DNA of 64,000 bases from Mycteria americana (GCF_035582795.1 NC_134365.1:222473887-222537886); one strand, 5' to 3'; positions 9,481 to 21,394 are shown, numbered from the stretch's first letter. The notes: generated from the sequence alone by a model not told the origin. Program-made: numbers and translations.

Positions 9481-11814
9481 ACCCTGATCACAGGGACTTC
9501 TGGTCCTGGGAGATGGAAAACCATGGCACAGAAGAGCTTTGCAGCCTAAGCAAAGCCTAGATCCCGGTCTGCCGAGAAGGGTAAGCACAGGTATCTGTCT
9601 CACCTGTAGAACTGTCACCTGGAGGGCTGCAGCAGTACATCTCTGCGTATCTCTCAGTGCAGCAACTCTGGGGTATTAATCCGTCCTCTGGAAATCCCCT
9701 AAGGGACAGCAGATGGAGGACACAGGGATTAGGTTGTCTGTTCTGTGAGGAGACAGAAATTTTCAAGACTGCTTCAGCTTCTTTCATTAGCTCTCCCTCG
9801 TAGTGTCATACCTTTGGGGTCTCGGGGTTATGGAGGTCTCCAGAGCCTGCCGGGTGCCCATGAGACCAATGCACAAAATGTAAACTAAGCAGTCCATCTG
9901 AAGTGGAGAAAAATCCCTTTGGTTTTGCCAGAGAGAGCAAGATGGTTCGGAAACTCTGGGTTTCCACTCTTCTCTCCACTCAGAACCGTTACAGCAAACT
10001 TCTACGTCTGTTGAATCCCTGAAAAGAGTTTGTGCAAGAATCAATGCGGGGGGGGGGGGATCTCACAACGGGTCCTGAGCCTTGGCTGCATCACGCAGTA
10101 CGTAGGCGAGGGACGATGCCTACTGATCATGCATGAGGAAACCACACATGATGGCAAGCCCCCAGCAGGGGTAAGGCCTGCCTTTAAGGACCATTAGCAG
10201 AATGCCAGCTCATTAGGGAAGAAATCCCTAATTTTCCCTAATTTTTCAGCTTATTTTCCAAAAAAATATTCTGGGGGAAGTGCAGATGTGAACCTATGTG
10301 TGAGCAGAAATGCAGTACAAGAGGAATGCCATTCTGAAGTGGAGCTCGTCCGTTATTTTCCTGTCATCCATATAAAGTTATCCTACCTGGTATAAGGCAA
10401 GCAGGTACACTTATGTTCTTGCGGTGACTGGGCTGTGTCAGGGCCATACAAGCACAGCACTGAGGGGAGAGGTGGGGCTGCCCCAGAGAGCTTCCATCCC
10501 AGCTCTGTCCCCCTGAGACCCTCTTCTGCCTTGTCCTGTCTCTTCTGTCTCCTCTCCCGATGCTTCCTGCTCCCCTAAAATCTCGGTGAACAGCACAGGG
10601 GCTCAGCAAGGAGGGACGTGTGAGATGGGGGAGGAGATGAAGACACAGTCATTTGTGATGTGCAGGGAATGTCATTCCTAGAGATTTTGTCAGAAAGGGG
10701 AGGTTTTCCTAAAGCAGGGATTTTGTTCTGCAGATGCATTCCCTGCCTTAGGAGCACTTTCTTCACAGCCCCTGTGTCCTGTCTCCGACTCGGCACTTTC
10801 CCAGAGGAATATGCATGTACACTCAGGGTGTGAGATGGAGATGCAGCCTCCAGTGCATCTCCGTTTCCTTGAGCGGTCCCCATGAGAGCTGTCTTGTCCG
10901 ATGAACTCTACTCCAGCCGGCCGGCTGCCCTGGAGAGCCTGGGAGCATGTCTGGGACTGCCTGTCCCCATGCGTGGTCTGGGAGGCACAGACCTGATGTA
11001 GGATGGGTGCATCAACCCTGACATTTGGGATGCTTCAGTCTGTCAGAGCTTCTACCTCAAAGCAGCCCGTAAGAGCTACAGCTGAGATCCTATTCAAGAC
11101 AGGGCATTTCTACCATCTCCAGCTCCACGTGGACTCAATATTATCTCTACTGGCATGGTCTTATGCACATTTTCTTCTTGGCTTTCTCCTCCCTACAGGG
11201 ACCCATGTCTTCTCCATACCTGAACAAACCCAGCCGGCCAGAAATGCACCTTCCCCTCCATCTTGCAGGGATCTCTGCGTGCTGGATGGCGATGATGCCT
11301 TGCAGTTTCTCCTTGCCAGACACACAAAATGGCACTGTGTCCTGTCAAGCAGAGGGAATGTCTTCAGTGGTCGTGTCATGCAGCGGGGCAGGGACACAGT
11401 GTTAGACTGCAGGTAGGGAGCAGGCTTTCAAGAAAAGCCCTTATATTTAGGCTGTTTTGCTTGGAGTTCACTTCTCTGGTTGGTACGTCTCAATGGCAGA
11501 TCAGGAAGTTTCAGTACACCCAAAGCAAGACTTTCTTCCCAAGGGAGGTTCCCCCATGCTTCTCACACACTTTGGAGCCTGTCATGTCATACGTGCCAGC
11601 GTGTTTATTGCTTTTGCACCCCAGGAGATTCCTGGCTGCTGATCTGGACCACAGGATGCAAACACAGACCCTGCCCCAGGTTGTTTGCCAGTGGAGACCA
11701 GTCAGGCACACAGGTTAACACAGGCTGAAAATGCACACACAAACACGAACAGCGTCAATAGCCCGATCCTGTTGTCCGCTCTGGGTGATTAGTATGAAAG
11801 CTTTTAGAGGAAAT
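9481..11814. other. Intergenic, nothing recognised
   Basis: No gene or known repeat was recognised. It contains a 12-nt G homopolymer at 10048-10059. The reading frames here are short and overlapping on both strands. Confidence 0.35.
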
Positions 11815-11870
<56 letters not shown>

Positions 11871-11880
11871 TACACACACA
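11815..11880. repeat. Compound microsatellite (TG)6(TA)16(CA)6, a perfect palindrome
   Basis: Positions 11815-11826 are (TG)6, 11827-11858 are (TA)16 and 11859-11870 are (CA)6, followed by TA(CA)4. The first 56 bp equal their own reverse complement, so the tract could extrude as a cruciform or form a long hairpin. Confidence 0.95.
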
Positions 11881-11884
11881 GTAT

Positions 11885-12125
11885 GGATCCCTCTAGTAGC
11901 TGAACTTAGACACTCAGTCTACCCAGTAGATGGTCCTGGGTCCCTGGTCTCCCCAGTTGCCTCATGCACATACACACACACGTGCAAACGGCTCTCTCCA
12001 GTAGCAGGCTGAGTCCTATGGCATCACCAGTAGCCAACCCCATGGTCTCTGCAGTAGCTTGGACCCCTCTGGTCCCTCCAGTAGCAATTAAACCCTCCGG
12101 TCTCTCCAGCGTCCAGCCCAGACTC
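11885..12125 (+). repeat. Degenerate minisatellite, about 30-bp period
   Basis: A core resembling TCYCCAGTAGC recurs with AGTAG (or a variant) at 11895, 11925, 11955, 12000, 12029, 12053, 12080 and 12108. The spacing is 24-30 bp apart from one 45-bp step that contains a CA-rich insertion. Units often include a TGGTCTC/TGGTCC phrase before the core. I infer an old, diverged tandem array. Confidence 0.6.
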
Positions 12126-12905
12126 ACAGCCTCGCTGATACCTGGTTCCCAAATCTCAGCCTACTCGCTGGCTGGTCCTGCTTGATGTTTGCTGGTGATT
12201 GCACACTGATGTGCGTGCCCACCCCACATGTCTGCACCCCAGCCTCTCCAGGTGCTGGCACCCCGGGCTCATGGGCCCCTGTGGTCCATGGTCCCCACTC
12301 CAGCAGCTGGTGCTCAGCCCTCCGTGCTCAGGCGTGCACGCGGATTAGGGGACCCTCGCCCAGGGATGTTAGAAATGGAGTTCAGTGAGAAGACAGGACA
12401 GACTGCGCTGATCAGGCACCAGGCATGGACAGGCAGGCATGTTGACCAAGACCATGTTTACATGTGACTGGACCCTTTCATCCCCTTATGCCTCTGTTTT
12501 CCCACACTTGCTTGCCCCCACTCCCCCTTATCCCTCCCATTGCCAGCCTTTGGTTTGTCCTCTAAACATCCCATGTCTGAGTGCCACACAGTCCCAAAGA
12601 GCTCTTCCTGGCATCCCATACTGATTGTCCCCCCACCCCCTCGGCAGTACCCCATGTCAGTTTGAAAGGAGGGAGACCCACTGCCATTGACCAACTTGGA
12701 GGTCTCACACCTGGGACAGCCTGGGGAGCAGCCGGGCGGGGGGCTCTGCTGGCTTTGAGGGGGATATTGGGGTTCCCCTCCTGCCATGTTTCTCTGCTCC
12801 TTCGGGGTTTATGGAGGTGAACTTTTAATCACACAACCCAATAGCCTCGTCACCTGGCAGACAGGTTCCTGCTGCAGATCCCTGCGGGAGCATGGCATCC
12901 ATGGT
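12126..12905. other. Intergenic, nothing recognised
   Basis: C-rich DNA without recognised genes or repeats, lying between the minisatellite and a solo LTR. Confidence 0.35.
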
Positions 12906-13552
12906 TGTTGTGGTTTAACCCTGGTAGGCAGCTGAGCACCACACAGCCACTCGCTTACTCCTCCCCACAGTGGGATGCGGGAGAGAATCAGAAGAGTAAA
13001 AGTGCGAAAACTCATGGGTTGAGGTAAAGACAGTTTAATAATAAAAAAGAAAAGAAAAGAAAAAAAACCCAGAACCAACAACAACAAAGAGAAACAAAAC
13101 CCAGAAAAACAAGTGATGTAAAAATCCCCGCTTGCTCACCACCAGCCGACCGATGCCCAGCCAGTCCCTGAGCAATGGCAGCGCTGGCAAACCTCCCGCC
13201 CCCAGTTTTTATTGCTAAGCGTGATGTCATACGGTCTGGAACATCCCTTTGGCCAGTTTAGGTCAGCAGTCCTGGCTACGTCCCCTCCCAAGACCTTGCC
13301 CACTTCCAGCCTTCTGGGTGAGGGGGAAATGTTGGAGAGACAGCCCTGATGCTGTGCGAGCACTGCTCGGCAGTAGCCAAAATACGGGTGTGTTATCCAC
13401 ACCTTTCTGGCTACCATACACAGCACAGCACTGTGAGGGCTGCTGTGGGGAAAATTAACTCCATCCCAGCCAGACCCATTTGTGCTTTCATCACAAATCC
13501 AAAACATCATCATACAAACTACTATGAAGGAAATTAACTCTATCCCAGCTCC
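12906..13552 (+). mobile_element. Solo-like avian ERV LTR, probably ERVL-type
   Basis: It begins TGTTGTGGTTTAACCC and carries the phrases GAGCACCACACAGCC, GGGTTGAGGTAAAGACAGTTTAAT, GGCCAGTTTAGGTCAGC and AAATTAACTCTATCCCAGC in the same order as the related LTR at 45138-45707. No internal viral genes adjoin it. ATGGT lies on both flanks (12901-12905 and 13553-13557), compatible with a 5-bp target duplication. The family is remembered from bird genomes, not searched. It looks old and decayed. Confidence 0.75.
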
Positions 13553-13974
13553 ATGGTGCATGGAGAGGGCTGGTGGAGCAACGCAAGACCCCTCCGTCCC
13601 TGTGCAGGGCAGAAGTACAGCGATGCCCAGAGACCAGCGGGCACCTCCGCTGTCTGCGCTGGCCTCCATGGCACTTCTCCTGCGCAGAGGGACCGACTGC
13701 CCCTTCCACTGGGGCCGCTTTGCCTGTTAGAGCATGAAGAAGTCATCAAGGAGATGACAACTGGATGCTACTGAATTGATGCTCTGGTGTAGCCCCGCCG
13801 TAGGGGTGGAGAACAGAGGCAGGGGAGAGTCAGAGAGCTTTTCAGGTGATTTATTTTGGTGAGAGAGAGATAAAGTGTGCGCTGTGTTTGCGTATTCAGG
13901 ACGGCGGTGGCTGTGTGTGGGTACCTGCTCCCCAGGGCTGACAGACCTTCACCGAGAGGGAGGGGATGTTCTCA
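13553..13974. other. Intergenic, nothing recognised
   Basis: Short stretch between an LTR and a CR1 fragment. Read on the minus strand it contains an AATAAA (13855-13850) that could serve the OR at 14417-15430. Confidence 0.35.
13850..13855 (-). terminator. Possible polyadenylation signal AATAAA
   Basis: AATAAA on the minus strand lies 562 bp beyond the stop codon of the OR at 14417-15430. It is a plausible but unproven 3' end. Confidence 0.3.
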
Positions 13975-14082
13975 GCAACCTGGTCAGACCTCGTCGGTGA
14001 CCCTGCTTTGAGCAGGAGGATGGACTAGAGACCTCCTGAGGTCCCTTGCAGCCTGAGTTATCCCATGGTCCTGTGACCCCAT
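13975..14082 (+). mobile_element. Old CR1 LINE 3' fragment
   Basis: CCCTGCTTTGAGCAGGAGG, GGACTAGAGACCTCCTGAGG and TCCCTTGCAGCCTGAG follow the 3'-end consensus of CR1 (a LINE active in birds) in order. The terminal repeat has decayed to GGTCCTGTGACC. It lies in the putative 3' UTR or flank of the neighbouring OR. Confidence 0.65.
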
Positions 14083-14416
14083 GTCCCTTACGTCTCTTGG
14101 CATGGCTCCGCTGCACATAAAGTGATATGTTAAGGAAGCAGCTCTTTTCTGTGGTTCAGCTGCACTAGGTCATTTTGCCAGAACAAGGTTAGGTGGTAGC
14201 TGCAACCATATTTATGTTGGGAGATCTGAGGGAGCTGGACCACCCAGAGGTGCTGTGCCAATGTCACTGCCTCGTGCAAGGGACAGGCAGGAGAACAACC
14301 AGCTGAAGCCCTCGGTGCTGACCTGACTTCAGTGGGTGCCAACATTTCCTGGGGCACCTGCGTCTCTGAACGTACACTGAGAGCCACAGCAAGGTCCAGC
14401 AGAGGTTTTGGCCATT
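14083..14416. other. 3' flank of the OR, nothing recognised
   Basis: This stretch lies just downstream of the minus-strand OR stop codon and is probably 3' UTR. No repeats or other genes were seen. Confidence 0.35.
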
Positions 14417-15430
14417 CTAGGGACCGGACTTTGACTTCACGAGTCCCAGCCCTGTGCCCTGAATGCCAGGCCCAATCCCTCCTGCCATGGGTCTCCTCCG
14501 GGAGATCACCCTGCGTGCTCCATCACGAAGCTGCTTTGTCCTGATACCGTAGATCAGGGGGTTGAATGCCGGTGGGATGAGGAGGTAGAGATCAGCCAAC
14601 AGGACCTGAACGTGGGGTGGGAGCTCCTGGTGGTACCTCTCCATGTACATGGAGAGCAGCCCAGGGATGTAGAAGAGGGCCATGACACAGAGGTGTGAGC
14701 CACAGGTGCTGAAGGCTTTTTTGCGGGCTTGTGGGGAGGAGAGGCTGAGCACAGCTCGAAGGATGAGCACGTATGAGAGGGTGATGAGCAGCGAGTCGAA
14801 GCTGCCCACGTAGGTGGAGACAGAGAGGCTGTAGGTGTTGCTGAAGGTAGCGTCCCCGCAGGCCAGTTTGAGCACGGCCATGTGCTCGCAGTACGAGTGG
14901 TCCATGACTGCCGGGCTGCAGAGAGGCAGGCGGCTAATCTGGAAGGTGAGGGGGCTCATGAAAACCACAGCCCTGAGCAAGGTAGCCAAGCCGATGGCAG
15001 CCACAACGGGGCTGGTCAGGATGGACAAGTACCGCAGTGGATTGCAAATGGCCACATAGCGGTCAAAGGCCATGGCCACCAGCACCCCCGACTCCATCAC
15101 GGAGAAAGCGTGAACAAAGTACATCTGGGTAAGACAAGCATCCAGGCTGATGGCTGTGGAGTGAAACCAGAAGATGCCCAGCATTTTGGGGGTGATGGAG
15201 GTGGACATCACCAGGTCAATGACAGCCAGCATGGACAGGAAGAGGAACATGGGCAGGTGCAGGCTGGGATCAGCCTTTATCATGCACAGGAGGGTGCTGT
15301 TCCCAGCCAGCGTGATGAGGTACATGATGCAGAAGGGGATGGAGATCCAGTGGTGCAGGTGCTGCAGCCCCGGGATGCCCGTCAGGTGCAGCTCCGACAG
15401 CGTGGTGTTGGTGGGACGCGAGTGGGGCAT
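14417..15430 (-). CDS. Olfactory receptor, class I, OR52-like (337 aa)
   Basis: An intact odorant receptor for the ciliary membrane. From the Met at 15430 the landmarks are N-glycosylation at N8 (NTT), LTGIPGLQHLHHW at 16-28, AGNSTLL in TM1 at 42-48, LHLPMFLFLSMLAVIDL at 57-73, PKMLGIFWF at 81-89, MAFDRYVAICNPLRY at 120-134, HSYCEHMAVLKLAC at 178-191, KAFSTCGSHLC at 238-248 and PPAFNPLIYGIRTKQL at 286-301. A Met 15 codons upstream (15475) would fall inside the putative intron, since a strong acceptor CTCTCCTCACTCAG ends at 15449; this decides the start at 15430. The tail after VISRRR is about 24 residues longer than usual and is glycine-rich. PAFNPLIY has F for the usual L in the TM7 motif. 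Confidence 0.93.
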   Translation of the reverse strand: MPHSRPTNTTLSELHLTGIPGLQHLHHWISIPFCIMYLITLAGNSTLLCMIKADPSLHLPMFLFLSMLAVIDLVMSTSITPKMLGIFWFHSTAISLDACLTQMYFVHAFSVMESGVLVAMAFDRYVAICNPLRYLSILTSPVVAAIGLATLLRAVVFMSPLTFQISRLPLCSPAVMDHSYCEHMAVLKLACGDATFSNTYSLSVSTYVGSFDSLLITLSYVLILRAVLSLSSPQARKKAFSTCGSHLCVMALFYIPGLLSMYMERYHQELPPHVQVLLADLYLLIPPAFNPLIYGIRTKQLRDGARRVISRRRPMAGGIGPGIQGTGLGLVKSKSGP

Positions 15431-15448
15431 GATGGTCACTGCAGGAAC

Positions 15449-15480
15449 CTGAGTGAGGAGAGCCCAGGCACACAAGGACA
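15449..15480 (-). promoter_or_regulatory. Splice acceptor before the OR coding exon
   Basis: On the minus strand TGCCTGGGCTCTCCTCACTCAG ends at 15449, placing the exon boundary 18 nt before the ATG at 15430. The long pyrimidine-rich run makes this one of the best acceptor matches in the window. Confidence 0.55.
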
Positions 15481-15654
15481 GCCATACCCTGGGTCACACC
15501 AAAGGTCCATGCAGCCTCAGATCCTATGTCCAGCATCAAAAGCAGGCCCTTAGGGAAGAATAAGAGAAAGGAAACATACCGTGATACTTCTCCTGTGTGC
15601 TTTCCCAGCTTCAAACAATTTGAAGCTCAAGGACTTCCAAGGACTGGATGTGGT

Positions 15655-15890
15655 TTTTCCATCTGTGGTTTCCCCAGAAACCCGTCTAGCCTCTTCTGTG
15701 CAGTTTTAGCACCCACACTGTCTTTTAGCAAGGAGTTTCACAAACTAACAGCACCTTCTGAGAAATAACCCCTTCCCTTTCTTGTGAGCCTGACATTTGC
15801 TAGTATCATTTGAGGACCCATAGTTCCTATGTCAAAACAGGCAGAGAAGAGTTAGTCAAATCCTTGTTCTTCCTCCACACGCCACCATGA
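15655..15890 (-). mobile_element. Ancient CR1-type LINE fragment
   Basis: On the plus strand the order CGTCTAGCCTCTTCTGTGCAG, TTTTAGCACCCACA, GCAAGGAGTTTCACAAACTAAC and GACCCATAGTTCCTATGTC follows old amniote CR1 copies, in which slowly evolving fragments read ...TAGCACCCACAACATC...CAAGGAGTTCCACAG. It is strongly diverged and truncated on both sides, so it was probably inserted before modern birds arose. Confidence 0.55.
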
Positions 15891-18800
15891 GACATGGAAG
15901 TAAGTTAACCTCACATGATGGAAGTTTTATTCCAGACCTGCAGGAGAATTTTTAACCCCTCGATCAGCACCGACTATTTGGTTTCCCATCTTCATCTCCA
16001 ATTTGTCTTGCTCTGTATCTAGAAAGATGGAGCTGAAAAGGACTTTCTGGATCATAGAGCCGAATGCCTGCTGCTTTAGATGTGACAGCTTATCTTACCC
16101 AGGAAAACTGATAGTCAGCGTCCTAGGATTTTTTGCTTTCATGCATCTGCTGGAAGACAGCTCCAACCCTCCACCCTGCTCCAACACCTGGGAAATTACC
16201 TCTACTCTCCTCTCTCAGTGTGTTCCCGTCCAGTTTCTATCACCTCTGAAATTAAATCTGATTACGCTTTTCCCTTCCTGGCATTTGCACCCCAGCGTGT
16301 CTATAAAGCCACACAACCCAGCCTAACGTTTGCTAAGCAAAAGACCCTCTGCTCCTTTGTCCTCTTTCACAAGACCAGAACTCTGCTCCTCGTCGCACAA
16401 GCAGTTTTCCTCTTCACACCTTCCTTTAAAGCATCTTTCTTGGCCATGCCTGGTTAGAGTCACACAGACGAGGTCTCACAAAGGGGACCTGGATGGTGCA
16501 CCAGTTTGCCCAAGACCACTCTTTGAAGAGCTCCACTTTACACGTGGTTTCAATACTCCCACGCTTTTGAGGTCCAGTTGCCCACATCACCTTCACCTTG
16601 GGAAGGAGAGGCACTGGGGTTTCTGTTTCCCAGGGATGCAACCCATCTCTCAGCCAGATTAATTGCTGTTTTCCAGCAGGACCTTGCAGGCAGAGTGTGA
16701 TATGTCCACAAAGCATCACATTATCAAGGGTAGATCTTACCAGGCAAATCTCATTGCTTTCTTTCTTGTCATTTATAAAACATGTTAGCAGATTAAAGTA
16801 AGTTTCTGAGCAAATCATACTCCCAGAATGTCTTGTTCAGTGGAACACCCTCAGGTAGGATGAATGTGAAGGGCAGGGGCAAAGGACTGAGCTGGAGGTC
16901 TGCAGATGGGAGTGCATCGTGGCAGGCACGTTATGGAAAATAATGGCAAACTAGAGGGAGTTTGGAAATAAGGATGAAGTTAAGCTGGAGAGCTGAGGGG
17001 ACTGGCTCAGCTGGTGAATGGTCTTGAGAAGAGCCTTGAAACATGTTAAAGGCTACAGTGAAGTGGAAAGGAATAATTGTCCCACATGTCCTCTGAAAGG
17101 TCAAGTCAGGGTCTAAATCCCAGAAAGAGTAGGGGAAATTCAGTCTAGGCTTAAAGAGAATTTCTCTGACGGTAAAGATATCAATGCACTGATGAAAATA
17201 GAGCTGCAGTGCCCAAGGAGACTGGTACTCCACTTTTGCAGAAGACCAAGCAGGACAAAAATCTGTTAGGGATGACCCTGGTACAGCCACCTTCTATTGG
17301 CAAGGGTGCCAGATCGGATCAGGTTTTGTTCGTACCTGTTCTGAAAGACTTCCAAAGGTGTTCCGTGGAGTGACTGCAGAAACACCTTCAAAAACCAAAC
17401 ACGCACATTCCCCCCCCGATTCCCCTCGCCCACACATTCCCATTCCTGAAAGCAAGCAAACAGAATGGAGGAGAATAAAAGCTATATGCCTGCAGATAAA
17501 GTCTACCCTTAAATTTATTCAGTTGTAAAGCAAACTCCCTGAGATGACAATGTGCAAGCTGGTCTGAGAATTTTCTGTTGCGAGAAGCCAAAGTTGCCTA
17601 AGATTTTTTTCAAAACTCATAGTGCTTTTTTTTGTAGAGAATGTGGTCAAGAAGCACAGGACTGGAGAGGGTCTTGGGGCCTTTTCCAGACTCTTTTCTT
17701 TTTTTTTCTTTTTTCCTTTTTTTCCCCTCTTTTTTAATAGATATATTTTTCAAGTTTATAAAGAAAAGACTGCAGCAGCAAATCCTCTTGTGCCGCTTCT
17801 ATTTCAAATCCGTGCACCGATGGCTGACCTACCTGGCTTGCTGCTGCAGATTCGTCCAGATAAACCAGCAGGGGTACCCAACTCACCCAGCCCCTGGGGG
17901 AGCGATGCTGGCCAGCCCTGCCTCCACCAAGCACGTTGCCTGCTTCTCTGACCCAGCTTCTCTGAGCTTTTAGCGGTGGAAGCATTTATAAGTTTGCTGA
18001 GAGGAATCCCTGGTGTGTCTGTCTCATGGCTCACACACACGCACGTGTGCAGCTGACTTGCTCGTTTACTGACTGACCTCCTAATTCAGTTTGTTTAATT
18101 GAGAAGATATTGTCGCCAATCCCCTATAGTGCTTACAGCCCTTGCAGTAGCTTGGACTCTTCCTCATCCTTTGACCCTGCAGCCTTCCGAACACAGGTCC
18201 CTGAGCTCGGCATTGCCAGCTCCCTCTTTTTGGGACGCTGAATCTTTCCAGATGCAAATGAGGTCTGGGTTTCCTTCCATGGTCTGTGTGAGCATGAAAC
18301 GGAGCTCCTGGCTGTCTCCCTCCTGTCAGAGGCTGCAAGTCAGGGGAGGGGTGTCCTGTCCCACACTTGCGCTTTGCATCCTCTAAGGCAACAGCAGAAG
18401 GAGCACAGCTAGACAGAAATCATGTGTCAGACCAATTCTGGCCACTTTGACCTAATTGAGACTAATTTTGTCTGAGTCTCCTTCTGCAAAGCCAGGGTTT
18501 GCCATTGAAAACCCCCTGACCAAAGCGGGTTGGCACTGTGTGGTGGAAGGGCTGCTGGAAGCAGTGGTGTGCTTCCCTGCAGGGGATGAGAAGACCTGCA
18601 CCAAGCTTGGCTGGGTGTCCCCAGGGACGGGGAAGGTTGGGCGGTACTGGGAGCAGTGCATCCTCCCTGGGCAGCATCAGGCAATGGCAGGGGAGGCAGA
18701 GCCTGCAGCTGGAGAATAAATCTGCAGCCTGGCAGGCTCCAGGCAGTGCACCTAGCACGGGCACTTTCCAGCCCCAACTGGGACCAGGACTACGAGACTC

Positions 18801-20354
18801 GGGTTGGAAGAGTCCGATCTGTGAGTCTGACGGGAGGATCTGCGCTGTATTTTAGTTGTTGGGCGTTGTGTAGATTGTACTGTTGCCGAAGGCAGTGGTG
18901 GGGTGGGGGGATACGACCGTGTAACCCAGAAGGCACCCAAAGGCAGCAGTGTCAGGAGACACTGAAAGAATTGAGTTTATACCCACCAGCTTGGGTTTGG
19001 CGGTCACCACAGCTCTTTGTAACCCTCCCCTGTCCTCTCTAGCTCGGTGCAGGATACATGCAGGACCCTGGGCTTCCTTTAGAGACCAGACTCAGGGAAT
19101 TCCTGTGCCCTGATTTCCATGGGGTGAAGGTACAAGGAGAGCTGGGATGGTAAGTCAGCGTGTGGTGTTAGGAGATGAATTTTCATCACAGTTAAAATCA
19201 GGTACAGGTTTGCCGAGGAGAGCAAGAGGTGCTTGGTCCCTGTTCTCTGCTCCCCTGCTTTAATCCACGCTCCTGCTCCTCGCCCCCAGTGCTCAGAGGT
19301 GACCCTCCTGCAGCAGACCCGCGGGCTGTTTTTTTAGTTTATGGCCCTGTCCTTTGCATAAGGAGATCCGCATAAAGCAAAGGAGGCTGGTGCAATTTGC
19401 ACTCTCCAGCTGCTTTTCACACCCCATTGCAAACAATTCCTGCTCTCCCTAGCACAACGCTGCGCCTGAGCGTTAGTTCAGGGGAAGGAGGGATGTATCA
19501 CCCTCGTGCAGTGCAGCACGCCCAGTATTACATGGTCTCCAAGGAGGAGAGCCAGTTTGCTGAAGTGCCAAAACCACAGGAGCAGGATCTCACAGGAGTT
19601 CGGAGGCAAGTGAAGACTTATGAAAAACTGGAGCTTCTCAAAATCCCATTACAGGTGCCTATACGCTTAGGGAAGAGACACAACAACATAGAAAGTTAGG
19701 GAGTCTCATTAAAATATTGGGAAAAAAATTTGTAGAGCAACGTTTCATGGCTGATGCTGTTTTGGTGTTTCTGATAAGAAAGGAACAAAACCTTAAGCGA
19801 CCCTGCGGGGTTTCAGTGTGACTCGTAGACCCTGTTCCCAAGTGTGCTGGGTTTTTGTGATTGCTGCAAATGCTTCAGTAAGGTTCCAAGACAGGACTGG
19901 CAGGAAAACAAGATCCGTTTGGGCCAACATCTGGATGAGTGTGTGTGTGTGTGTGTAAATGTGCATACACGCACACCACACTCCCCCCTCATAGCCAGGC
20001 ACCAAGATCAGGCAGCTGCTAAAAGCTAGTAAGTGAATAAATGGAGAGTTACAGATTGGGTGGAAAAGGTACGTGGGGAGGATGAATCCATGAACAGACG
20101 TTCATTTCCAAAGTGGTAACAGTCTTTTATCAAGAGCTGAGATGAAGAGGTGAGTCATGAGGTGATACAGATCTGAGGATGGCCACAGATACAGATACAG
20201 TTAGACACGATTTATCTTTCCATTCTGAACAGGAATGTAGAATTCACTTTCTAAAAATAATGTTTCACCAGTCAAATTTTCCATGGTGCCTCCAGCTTTC
20301 AGGATTTGGCCACGATGATGAAGAAATCATCCAGCTTTTCCAGGAGACATCTTT
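15891..20354. other. Intergenic, little recognised
   Basis: About 4.4 kb with no recognised gene. A CR1-like 3' end may lie at 16025-16090 (GGACTTTCTGGATCATAGAGCC on plus), but the match is weak. A T-rich/pyrimidine tract lies at 17690-17745 and a (GT)n run of about nine units at 19938-19956. Confidence 0.35.
19938..19956. repeat. (GT)n microsatellite
   Basis: Uninterrupted GT dinucleotides, about nine units. Confidence 0.9.
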
Positions 20355-21394
20355 TTAAGCTTTTTCTTTGCTCCCCAAACATGCTGCCATTGTTCTCTTG
20401 TCCAAACCCCATTCCTTCCCACCTGGCATTAGCGATGGGCTGGGGTCAGGACCTGGCTGGATCCCTTTCTGCCAGGGCAGGCTCAGCACCCGCTCCTGGA
20501 TCGGCTTGGTCCTCATCCTGTAGATGAGCGGGTTGAGCATGGGAGGCACCAGCAGGAAGAGGTCAGCCATCAGATGTGGAGGTGCACGGGGATCCTCTGG
20601 CCCCAGTGCTGAGTGTAGAAGGAGAAGAGCCCAGGCATGTAGAAGATCAGGATGACACCAGTGTGGGAGCCACAGGTGCCAAAGGACTTCAAACGAGCCT
20701 CTGTGGAAGAGACACCTATGACCTCCCTCAGGATCAGCATGTAGGAGACAGCGATGAGGGTGGAGTCTGAGCCCACCACGATGGTGGCAGCCGTGATCCC
20801 GTAGATGCTGTTGGGTCGAGTGTCCCCACAGGCCAGCTCCACCACTGACACGTGCTCACAGTAGGAGTGGTGAATGACGCGGGGGCCACAGTAGGACAGG
20901 CTGGTCACCACGCATGTCAGAGGGGCGATGATGGTGATGCCACGCACCGCAGCAGCCACACCCAGCTTGGCAATGGTGGGGCCAGTAAGGATGGCAGAGT
21001 AGTGCAGAGGCTTGCAGATAGCCAAGTATTGGTGGAAGGCCATGGTGAACAGGACCCCTGACTCCACTGTGGAGAAGCTGTGGATGAAGAACATCTGGGC
21101 CACACAGCCCTCAAAGTCGATCTCATGGGAGCGGAACCAGAAGATGCTCAGGAGCTTGGTCATGGTGGAGGTGGTGAGCGTGAGGTCAATGGCAGCCAGC
21201 ATGGAGAGGAAGTAAAACATGGGCAGGTTCAGGCTTGGGTCCATCCTAATCACTAGGATGAGTGTGATGTTCCCCGGCACTGCCGTGAACTACATGGTGC
21301 AGAATGGGAAGGCAATCCAGAACTGAGCATCCTCCAGCCCAGGGGTGCCTGTCAGGATGAAGGATGAGGGACTGGAGTGATTTGGGTAGGACAT
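20355..21394 (-). pseudogene. Olfactory receptor pseudogene, class I, OR52-like
   Basis: Homology runs the full length of an OR: start MSYPNHSSPSSFILTGTPGLE at 21394, TM2 LNLPMFYFLSMLAAIDL, TM3, HHSYCEHVSVVELAC, KSFGTCGSHT and PPMLNPLIYRMRTKPI. Two disabling changes are visible. A TAG at 21292-21290 in TM1 sits where a tyrosine codon is usual (FCTM*FTAV, then VPGN where the family has LGN). A single missing base just before 20570 shifts the frame so that HLHI is followed by TGA while MADLFLLVPPM continues in the next frame. The G-protein contact DRY is HQY. The reading frame is otherwise well kept, so inactivation looks fairly recent. Its tail is long, like that of the OR52 paralogues. Confidence 0.9.

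Noticed and set aside
13136-13669. 177-codon minus-strand frame
   Set aside because: It covers the antisense of a solo LTR and shows no protein family.
15431-15475. Upstream Met of the OR at 14417-15430
   Set aside because: It adds 15 residues not seen in paralogues and lies across a strong splice acceptor, so it is probably intronic.
14882-15553. 223-codon plus-strand frame
   Set aside because: It is the antisense shadow of the OR at 14417-15430; the His/Gly/Asp-rich composition is typical of OR antisense frames.
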